Source: a virus. Taken from it: 21,384 bases of DNA. A program made the position numbers and the translations under genes. The first letter of the stretch is position 1; each line of letters starts with the position of its first letter. Location: positions 1 to 21,384 of the IMG/VR virus record IMGVR_UViG_3300046090_000008, one strand, 5' to 3'. This document shows positions 1 through 5,463 of this stretch, piece by piece. The notes beneath the pieces are model-generated. The model saw only the letters and a list, made by a program, of their open reading frames with translations, was not told where the DNA came from and ran no database searches.

Positions 1-2
1 CG

Positions 3-218
3 CTGACACCACAAGAGCGCTTGCACTTACTGGAGACCTTGAGGCAGACGGAAGCGAGGGAATGGGTACAGAGATACCGCAAGAAAGCGAGAGACCTTGG
101 GAAAATCAAAGCATCGGCATGGTGGTGGCAGGTTTACTCAGATATAGAGAAGCGGCGTGGAACAACGGCAGCCAACGATTTGCGGAGAAGAATGAATGAG
201 ATACGCGGCGCGAGTTGA
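3..218 (+). CDS. Small phage protein, 5'-truncated (DUF7696-like?)
   Basis: The reading frame is open from the first bases of the window, so the true start lies upstream; a TTG at 21 is possible but has no reason to be the start. The visible 71 residues are highly charged and mostly helical, with a Trp-rich stretch (ASAWWWQVYSDIEKRRG) followed by a basic C-terminus. This pattern resembles small proteins often found near phage recombination genes (DUF7696 is my best guess from memory). No catalytic motif is visible. Its last 23 bases overlap the start of the VRR-NUC gene, so the two are probably translationally coupled. Function unknown. Confidence 0.6.
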   Translation: MTPQERLHLLETLRQTEAREWVQRYRKKARDLGKIKASAWWWQVYSDIEKRRGTTAANDLRRRMNEIRGAS

Positions 219-462
219 CGCAAACCAAGATCAAATAGTGGTTGCATTGCGAGCTGCTGGCGCTTATGTGTGGATCATCGGCTTGCCAGTTGATCTTTTA
301 GTTGGCTACAAGGGTCACACATTCTTGGTGGAGATTAAAACAGACGCTAGGAAGCGTTTAACAGTCCTACAGCGGGATTTTTTTGAAAATTGGGGCGGGG
401 GTACATTGGCGCGGGTTGATAGCCCTGACGCGGCTTTACGCATGATTAGAGTATTAAAGTGA
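196..462 (+). CDS. VRR-NUC domain nuclease
   Basis: A stand-alone VRR-NUC (PD-(D/E)xK superfamily) protein of 88 residues, the usual size for phage members. The nuclease core is visible: PVD with Asp33, then FLVEIKTD with Glu46 and Lys48, then a helix carrying Gln59 (LQRDFF), which matches the D...ExK...Q pattern of the family. Such phage enzymes are thought to act on branched or structured DNA in recombination or packaging, much like Holliday-junction nucleases; the substrate here is inferred. The ATG at 196 lies inside the end of the upstream gene, and its TGA stop overlaps the GTG start of the next gene (GTGA). The neighbouring zinc-ribbon and HNH-type genes fit a DNA-processing block. Confidence 0.85.
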   Translation: MRYAARVDANQDQIVVALRAAGAYVWIIGLPVDLLVGYKGHTFLVEIKTDARKRLTVLQRDFFENWGGGTLARVDSPDAALRMIRVLK

Positions 463-1310
463 ATTCTTACAAAATAACTGGGCCAACGTGCATTAGCTTT
501 AGCGGTGGGCGCACAAGTGCTTATATGTTATATAAAGTATTAGAAGCTGGGGGGGGGCAACTACCTAGCGAGGCAAAAGTGATATTTTGTAATACAGGTA
601 AAGAAGAAGAATCTACTTTGAAATTTGTGAATGATTGTTCAATGCATTGGAATGTTGAAATTACGTGGCTAGAGTTTGCTGTTGTGAATGATTTAAAAAT
701 TCCAAAAGTTGTTAATTACCAAACCGCCAGCAGAAATGGCGAACCTTTTGAAGCGGTAATTAAATGGTTTGAGCCTACTTTGCCAAATGGCAGGGCTAGA
801 TATTGTTCAAGCCAAATGAAAACAAGAACAATGCACCGTCATTTAAAGTCACTTGGTTGGGAAGATTGGGATTCTTTTATTGGCATAAGGGCCGATGAAC
901 CAAGGCGAGTGGCTAAATTTCGCGCCAATCCACATCCTGAAAACAAACATGAAACGGTTTTTATGCCGCTTGTGCCTGACAATGTTTCATCTAAAGAAGT
1001 AGGTGACTTTTGGGCAAATCAAACTTTTGATCTTGGTTTACCAAATATGAATGGCAAAACCATGCATGGAAATTGTGATTTATGTATGTTGAAGCCTAAA
1101 TCTCAAATTTTGAGCTTAATTCAAGAAAAGCCTGAAAGGGCGCTTTGGTGGATAAAACAAGAAGAACAAGCTGCTACAAGATGCCACGGCGATGGAAGAT
1201 TTTTTGCCATTGACCGCCCAAGCTACGCCCAAATGCATAAATATGCAGCGGAACAAACTGATATGTTTGATTCAAACGAAGAAGCAATTTCATGTTTTTG
1301 TGGAGATTAA
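459..1310 (+). CDS. PP-loop ATPase, PAPS-reductase/DndC-like
   Basis: An adenine-nucleotide alpha-hydrolase (PP-loop) protein of 283 residues. The PP-loop is SGGRTS at residues 15-20, followed by the family signature FCNTGKEEESTLKFV (43-57). The ECGLH-type catalytic motif of true PAPS reductases is not visible. Instead there are Cys116, a CDLC pair (206/209) and a C-terminal CFCGD (279/281), which could hold an Fe-S cluster or zinc as in DndC- or TtcA-like enzymes (inference). A role in nucleic-acid sulfur modification or adenylation is therefore as plausible as sulfate reduction. The start is GTG, overlapping the previous stop. The gene is markedly AT-rich compared with its neighbours (17 G+C of 60 at 601-660, against 35 of 60 at 1321-1380), which suggests separate acquisition. 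Confidence 0.85.
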   Translation: MNSYKITGPTCISFSGGRTSAYMLYKVLEAGGGQLPSEAKVIFCNTGKEEESTLKFVNDCSMHWNVEITWLEFAVVNDLKIPKVVNYQTASRNGEPFEAVIKWFEPTLPNGRARYCSSQMKTRTMHRHLKSLGWEDWDSFIGIRADEPRRVAKFRANPHPENKHETVFMPLVPDNVSSKEVGDFWANQTFDLGLPNMNGKTMHGNCDLCMLKPKSQILSLIQEKPERALWWIKQEEQAATRCHGDGRFFAIDRPSYAQMHKYAAEQTDMFDSNEEAISCFCGD

Positions 1311-1640
1311 ATGAAACCTGAAGAAGCGGCGCAAGCCATCAGAGACAAAGCCCCAGCCTACGGCGAAGCCAAAGCCCAAAGGGTTTACCTTGAGGAATTC
1401 CGCAAAAGCCAAAAAGCCTTACTGATGAAAGATGCCTTAGAAATGGGCTTTGAGGCGGCAAACGCACAAGAAAGGGAAGCCTATGCAGACCCTGTTTATG
1501 CCAAGCTGTTAAGGGGATTGGCTGCGGCAATAGAAAAAGAAGAAACCCTCAAATGGGAGATCGAGGCGGCAAGGCTTGACATTGAAATTTGGCGTACCCG
1601 CGAAGCCACCAACCGAATGCAGGACAAGGCGCACCAATGA
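1311..1640 (+). CDS. Conserved phage hypothetical protein, helical
   Basis: A 109-residue, highly charged and probably all-helical protein that starts directly after the previous stop. Features are EAKAQRVYLEEFRKSQKALLM near the N-terminus, AQEREAYADPVY in the middle and IEIWRTREATNRMQ at the C-terminus. I recognise this arrangement from phage genomes, where such proteins sit beside recombination or single-strand-binding genes, but I know no demonstrated function. No metal-binding or nucleotide-binding motif is visible. The stop overlaps the ATG of the zinc-ribbon gene (ATGA at 1637-1640). Confidence 0.75.
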   Translation: MKPEEAAQAIRDKAPAYGEAKAQRVYLEEFRKSQKALLMKDALEMGFEAANAQEREAYADPVYAKLLRGLAAAIEKEETLKWEIEAARLDIEIWRTREATNRMQDKAHQ

Positions 1641-1822
1641 AATGTCCCGAATGCGGGACTTGGACTATCGTAAAAGAAACGAGAACTTCAACAGGAAACA
1701 CACGCAGGCGGCGCTTGGAATGCGCCAACAAACACAGATTTACCACATTGGAGACAATAATTGTTTCAAAAACACCAGTACGTCAGAAGCAAAAAACTTC
1801 TAAAGCTGGTGGCGGGACTTGA
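1637..1822 (+). CDS. NrdR-like zinc-ribbon protein
   Basis: The ATG at 1637 overlaps the preceding stop (ATGA) and gives a 61-residue protein beginning MKCPECGTWT. An in-frame upstream start at 1589 would add a stretch overlapping the previous gene and is not needed. CxxC (Cys3, Cys6) followed by RRRRLECANKHRFTTLE (Cys29, His33) closely resembles the N-terminal zinc ribbon of NrdR, with the second ligand pair changed to CxxxH. The ATP-cone domain of NrdR is absent, so this is a lone ribbon, probably a small DNA-binding or protein-binding factor. The basic tail (VRQKQKTSKAG) fits nucleic-acid binding. Its last 62 bases overlap the next gene. Confidence 0.75.
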   Translation: MKCPECGTWTIVKETRTSTGNTRRRRLECANKHRFTTLETIIVSKTPVRQKQKTSKAGGGT

Positions 1823-2114
1823 TTGCCAAGCCTGCGGGTCGGGCAATATGGTGCAGGCAGCTCACACTAATTGGGGTGGCGGTAAGGGTCGGGGGGTCAA
1901 AGCTGACGATAATTTAGTGGCGGCTTTATGCCTGAAATGCCATTACGAAATTGATCAGGGCAAAGAGTTAAGCAAAGAGGAACGGCAAGAAAAGTGGCAT
2001 CATGCCCACATAGCCACAGTTGCAAAACTTTTTAATGATGGCAATTGGCCTGTTGACGTACCCATTCCTGCGTTTACAATAGATGTGCAGTTGTCTCATT
2101 CGCAGGGGCATTGA
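1761..2114 (+). CDS. HNH-type zinc nuclease-like protein
   Basis: A 117-residue protein with a treble-clef/HNH-like arrangement: CQAC (22/25), AAHTNWGGGKG with His35, then CLKCHYEID (Cys57, Cys60, His61, Asp65). I recognise this family from phage recombination regions, where it sits near Nin-type or DUF1364/DUF968-like proteins. Nuclease activity is likely but not proven by sequence alone. The TTG start at 1761 is chosen because the resulting N-terminus (MFQKHQYVRSKKLL) matches the usual start of the family; the cost is a 62-base overlap with the zinc-ribbon gene. A GTG at 1809 is the alternative. The stop codon lies in the loop of the terminator hairpin at 2102-2128. Confidence 0.7.
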   Translation: MFQKHQYVRSKKLLKLVAGLDCQACGSGNMVQAAHTNWGGGKGRGVKADDNLVAALCLKCHYEIDQGKELSKEERQEKWHHAHIATVAKLFNDGNWPVDVPIPAFTIDVQLSHSQGH

Positions 2115-2128
2115 CCCCTGCTTTTTTT
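2102..2128 (+). terminator. Rho-independent terminator
   Basis: A perfect 7-bp GC-rich stem (GCAGGGG at 2102-2108 pairing with CCCCTGC at 2115-2121) encloses a 6-base loop and is followed at once by seven T. This is a textbook intrinsic terminator. The TGA stop of the HNH-type gene (2112-2114) is inside the loop, so a ribosome finishing that gene would cover the hairpin. It separates the nucleic-acid block from the genes that follow. Confidence 0.9.
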
Positions 2129-2137
2129 AGGGTAAAT

Positions 2138-2494
2138 ATGAAAAAAGACGTTGCCGACTTTATTTCCACGTTGTTTCACAGCTCAACGGTGACGCATTTT
2201 ATGCACCTGAGTACCGATTCATACGCCGTCCATAAGGCTTTGGGGAAATACTACCCAGCCATTGTTGAACTAGCTGACAGTTATGCAGAGGCTTATTCGG
2301 GCTGTTACGAAAAGATCAAGGATTTTCCTGAGAACTTCCATAATGCCAAAGACCCTGTTAAGTATCTGACAAGCATTAAAGACTACGTTTACAAAAACCG
2401 TAAGGCATTGCCTGATGACAGTCAATTACAAAATATTGTGGACGAAATAGCGGCGTTGATTGATAGCACAATTTATTTATTGTCATTCAAATGA
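2138..2494 (+). CDS. Small helical phage protein (DUF5856/Dps-like?)
   Basis: The ATG at 2138 is preceded by AGGG (2129-2132) and lies just beyond the terminator T-tract. An in-frame TTG at 2111 is inside the terminator loop and is rejected. The 118-residue product is all-helical in appearance, with HSSTVTHFMHLSTDSYAVHKAL, then ALGKYYPAIVELADSYAEAY and a C-terminal helix. It recalls the phage DUF5856 family and, loosely, ferritin-like or Dps-like four-helix bundles, with several His and Glu/Asp that could bind metal. That structural reading is inference. The stop overlaps the next ATG (ATGA at 2491). Confidence 0.7.
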   Translation: MKKDVADFISTLFHSSTVTHFMHLSTDSYAVHKALGKYYPAIVELADSYAEAYSGCYEKIKDFPENFHNAKDPVKYLTSIKDYVYKNRKALPDDSQLQNIVDEIAALIDSTIYLLSFK

Positions 2495-3171
2495 TCAGGA
2501 TCTTTGCTGGCTATGACCCAAGAGAGGCTATTGGCTACCATGTGTTTTGCCAAAGCCTGATTGAGCGCACCAGTGAGCCAGTAGCCATAACACCGCTATA
2601 TGGTACACAGCGGGACGGTACAAACGCATTTACCTATCAGCGGTTTTTAGTCCCATACTTTACAAAGTTCCAAGGCAAGGCAATATTCTTGGATGCCAGC
2701 GATATGCTGATGCTTGCCAACATAGACAACTTGAGCAAGTTATTTGACCCAACCAAGGCGGTGCAAGTGGTCAAGCATGAATATCAGACCAAGCACCCAA
2801 GGAAATATATCGGCACACCGATGGAAGCGGCGAATCGGGACTATCCCCGAAAGAACTGGTCAAGTTTAATACTTTGGAATTGCGATCACTTAAGAAACAG
2901 GGTTTTGACGCCTGAATTTGTAGATGACCACACAGGCGCAGAGCTTCACCGATTCGGTTGGCTACCTGATTCACTTATCGGTGAGCTACCGAAAGAATGG
3001 AACGTGCTAGTTGGCGAGCAAGAAAACAAGAACGCCAAGATTGCCCACTACACGCTGGGCATACCCGAGTTTGATTACTACCAAAACTGCGACTTTAGCA
3101 AGCAATGGTTTAACACCAAGAGCCGTATGATGAATGGCTTGATAAAGATGAGGGAGCTGGTCGATGGATAA
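2491..3171 (+). CDS. GT8-like glycosyltransferase
   Basis: A GT-A fold glycosyltransferase-like protein of 226 residues. The N-terminus (MIRIFAGYDPREAIGYHVFC) is the first strand and donor-binding loop. FLDASDMLML at 67-76 occupies the place of the metal-binding DxD motif of family GT8, here DxxD (Asp68, Asp71). AHYTLG at 185-190, with His186, resembles the C-terminal HxxG metal ligand of that family. It would transfer a sugar from a nucleotide-sugar donor to an unknown acceptor: modified DNA, virion protein or host surface glycan. It overlaps both neighbours (4 and 8 bases) and lies far from the second glycosylation-type cluster at 11995-14791. Confidence 0.75.
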   Translation: MIRIFAGYDPREAIGYHVFCQSLIERTSEPVAITPLYGTQRDGTNAFTYQRFLVPYFTKFQGKAIFLDASDMLMLANIDNLSKLFDPTKAVQVVKHEYQTKHPRKYIGTPMEAANRDYPRKNWSSLILWNCDHLRNRVLTPEFVDDHTGAELHRFGWLPDSLIGELPKEWNVLVGEQENKNAKIAHYTLGIPEFDYYQNCDFSKQWFNTKSRMMNGLIKMRELVDG

Positions 3172-3556
3172 ATACCAAGTAAAGCCCGATTACACCTTGT
3201 TAGCCCAAGCGTTAAGCCGTGAGCCTGGTCTTAGCGGAGCACGGTATTTGGAACAAGGGCAAGATATGTCCAAAGGCACAGTTAAGGGCAAAGGATATTT
3301 TGGCGAAGTCCCAATGAATCAAGGCGGCGCAATGACCGAATACTCAAGCGCTTTTGAGCAAGACGGCAAGCTGGTGTCACATCCATTGTTAGTGCCGACC
3401 CTTACTAAACAAGAAATTGACCTGTTAAGAATGGGAATAGAGCCAACGCCTGAGATATACAGAAAAGCACAAGACTACGCCCAACAACGTATAGGCGCAG
3501 GTCAAAGCCCATTTGCATCACCGCAAGAGTTAAGATACCCTGTCCCCACAGAGTAA
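3164..3556 (+). CDS. Conserved phage protein, possible virion component
   Basis: A 130-residue protein with a recognisable domain: GKGYFGEVPMNQGGAMTEYS, then an acidic loop, then HPLLVPTLTKQEIDLL and a C-terminal helix ending in AGQSPFASPQELRYP. The same kind of segment (TEYS...PLLVPTLT...SPF) is familiar to me from phage internal virion or ejection proteins and as stand-alone genes; a virion role is inference. No enzymatic motif is visible. It overlaps the glycosyltransferase by 8 bases and ends 17 bases before the small terminase gene. Confidence 0.65.
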   Translation: MDKYQVKPDYTLLAQALSREPGLSGARYLEQGQDMSKGTVKGKGYFGEVPMNQGGAMTEYSSAFEQDGKLVSHPLLVPTLTKQEIDLLRMGIEPTPEIYRKAQDYAQQRIGAGQSPFASPQELRYPVPTE

Positions 3557-3573
3557 AATAATGCTAAATAACT

Positions 3574-3888
3574 ATGTCAACAACTAAAGTAGTCACTAGT
3601 AGAAAGAAAGCAGGGGGGAGAGCTGCGGGAGTGCCTAACAAGACCACACAACAGGCAAGGGAGGCCATTGCTTTGTTTGTTGATGGTAACGCACACAGAT
3701 TGGCAGAGTGGCTAGATGAGGTCGCTAAGGGCGTTCCTGAGCATGACATTAAACCCAACCCTGCTAAAGCGTTTGAGCTATTCCAATCGGTAGTTGAATA
3801 CCATGTACCCAAGTTGGCAAGGACAGAAATCACCGGCAAAGACGATGGGCCGGTAGAAATGGTGGTGACATGGGGCGGCGTGAAGTAA
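3574..3888 (+). CDS. terS: Terminase small subunit
   Basis: A 104-residue protein directly upstream of, and overlapping by 19 bases, the large terminase. The N-terminal KKAGGRAAGVPNKTT followed by a helical region (ARQ/AREAIALFVDGNAHRLAEWL) matches the small basic, helix-turn-helix-bearing terminase subunits that recognise phage DNA to start packaging. The central and C-terminal helices would form the oligomer, and the last segment (MVVTWGGVK) probably contacts the motor. There is no clear ribosome-binding site before the ATG; an in-frame stop at 3565 excludes any earlier start. Confidence 0.8.
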   Translation: MSTTKVVTSRKKAGGRAAGVPNKTTQQAREAIALFVDGNAHRLAEWLDEVAKGVPEHDIKPNPAKAFELFQSVVEYHVPKLARTEITGKDDGPVEMVVTWGGVK

Positions 3889-5189
3889 TCCTGCCCTATT
3901 CCCCAAGGGCGGCATTTATGCCATTCCATGAGCGCAAGGAGCGCTGGTCTTGTTTAGTCGCACACCGTAGAGCTGGAAAGACCGTAGCGGCAATCAACGA
4001 CCTGATCAAGCGAGCCATCACCGAGGGCAACAGGTCAGCCCAATATGCTTACATTGCCCCATTTCGTAGCCAAGCCAAGCGGGTCGCATGGGATTACCTC
4101 AAGTTTTACGCTGCGCCAGTAACCAAAGCCACCAATGAATCCGACCTGATGGTGGAGCTGGTGAACGGCGCAAAGATCATGTTGTTTGGCTCAGACAATG
4201 CAGATGCAATGCGGGGTATGGGCTTTAACGGTGTGTATCTTGATGAATACGGTGACTTTAAGCCAAGCGTTTGGGGTAATGTAGTAAGACCAACTTTGTC
4301 TAGCACTATGGGCTGGGCGGTGTTCGGTGGTACGCCAAAGGGCAAAAACCAATTCCACGACATTTACAAGGTCAGTCAGCTTGTATCGGATTGGTTTCTG
4401 TTAAGGCTACCTGCATCCGTGTCTAAGATACTGCCCGACTCAGAATTAGAAGCGGCTCGGTCTCAGTTAAGCCAAGACCAGTACGACCAAGAGTATGAGT
4501 GCAGCTTTGATGCGGCAATCCTTGGGGCGTTTTACGGTCAGGAGATGCGCCAAGCTCAAGATGAGGGCAGGATTAGAGAGCTACCCTTTGAGCCTGAGTC
4601 GCCTGTTTACACCGCATGGGACTTAGGCTATCGGGACGACACCGCTATTTGGTGGTATCAGGTAGTCAGGGGCGAAATCAGGGTAATGGACTACTATGCG
4701 GTCAGCGGGGCAAGCATAGAGCAATTGGCAGACGTAGTTAACGCCAAGGGCTACCGATACACCAAGCATTACCTACCGCATGACGCAAGGGCAAAGACGC
4801 TGGCCTCGGGCGGCAAGTCAATCATTGAGCAGTTGGCGGCGCATCTTGGTGGCATCAGCAAGTTAGCCATAGTGCCTGAGATTGGGGTGCAAGACGGCAT
4901 CCAAGCGGTGCGAATGGTCTTGCCCATCTGTTATTTTGATTACCGATGCGATGAGGGGCTGGAAGCGTTAAGGCAATATCAGCGGGAATATGATGAAGAT
5001 AAGAAAACTTTTCGTCAAACTCCGCGCCATGATTGGTGCTCACACCCCGCAGATGCGTTTAGAATGCTTGCAGTAGCTTATAGACAAGAAGCAAAAGATC
5101 AGACACCGCCCAAGGGCAAGACCCTGCAAACCATCACACTTGATGAGCTGTGGGATTATGAGATGCAACATAAAGAGGAGCGAATATGA
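3870..5189 (+). CDS. terL: Terminase large subunit
   Basis: The packaging motor and headful/end nuclease, 439 residues, complete. ATPase domain: Walker A HRRAGKT (32-38), Walker B VYLDEYGDF with Asp125 and Glu126, and a coupling-type motif GGTPKGKN (153-160). RNase H-like nuclease domain: TAWDLGYRDDTA with Asp251 and Asp256/257, HDARAKT with Asp305, and SHPADAFRML with Asp395. All acidic residues expected for two-metal cleavage are present. The short C-terminal extension (395 onwards, ending in EMQHKEERI) probably docks on the portal. The ATG at 3870 lies within the small subunit gene and the TGA overlaps the next ATG. Confidence 0.97.
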   Translation: MGRREVILPYSPRAAFMPFHERKERWSCLVAHRRAGKTVAAINDLIKRAITEGNRSAQYAYIAPFRSQAKRVAWDYLKFYAAPVTKATNESDLMVELVNGAKIMLFGSDNADAMRGMGFNGVYLDEYGDFKPSVWGNVVRPTLSSTMGWAVFGGTPKGKNQFHDIYKVSQLVSDWFLLRLPASVSKILPDSELEAARSQLSQDQYDQEYECSFDAAILGAFYGQEMRQAQDEGRIRELPFEPESPVYTAWDLGYRDDTAIWWYQVVRGEIRVMDYYAVSGASIEQLADVVNAKGYRYTKHYLPHDARAKTLASGGKSIIEQLAAHLGGISKLAIVPEIGVQDGIQAVRMVLPICYFDYRCDEGLEALRQYQREYDEDKKTFRQTPRHDWCSHPADAFRMLAVAYRQEAKDQTPPKGKTLQTITLDELWDYEMQHKEERI

Positions 5190-5461
5190 GCCAGCCAGTA
5201 GCAGAAGTCGGTGGATATAAAAACATCACCGAAACAGGCGCAGTCACCACAGGCCCATGCCAATTGCTTGGGTTTTACGTTAACAGCACTAGCTCAGGAA
5301 CTTTAGTGCTTAAAGACGGCGGCGCAAGCGGCACGGTCATGTCGGGGACGATTACCCCTGCCATTGGGTTTCACCGATTCCCCGCCAATGTCGGCACAAG
5401 CCTATATGCAACCGAGGGCGGGACGTTAGATGTGACATTCTTTTTTGCCAGCGGTAACTGA
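5186..5461 (+). CDS. Small beta-rich phage protein, probable structural
   Basis: A 91-residue Gly/Thr/Ser-rich protein placed between terminase and portal, a position where a small beta-sandwich protein is often found in related phages. The central GGASGTVMSGTITPAIGFHRF and C-terminal TEGGTLDVTFFFASGN look like alternating beta strands and turns. No signal peptide or catalytic motif is visible. A virion role (head or portal accessory) is inferred from position only. It starts in an ATGA overlap with the terminase and ends 2 bases before the portal ATG. Confidence 0.7.
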   Translation: MSQPVAEVGGYKNITETGAVTTGPCQLLGFYVNSTSSGTLVLKDGGASGTVMSGTITPAIGFHRFPANVGTSLYATEGGTLDVTFFFASGN

Positions 5462-5463
5462 TC

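Noticed and set aside
2111-2137. TTG at 2111 as start of the small helical protein
   Set aside because: It lies inside the terminator loop and lacks a ribosome site; the ATG at 2138 has AGGG at proper spacing and gives a typical N-terminus.
3417-3446. TTGACC followed by A+T-rich sequence as a promoter upstream of the terminase genes
   Set aside because: No -10 hexamer at correct spacing; it is within the coding sequence of the gene at 3164.
3561-3587. Nine-codon open frame (ATG to TAA) overlapping the small terminase start, possible leader peptide
   Set aside because: No ribosome-binding site, very short, and such frames arise by chance in AT-rich gaps.
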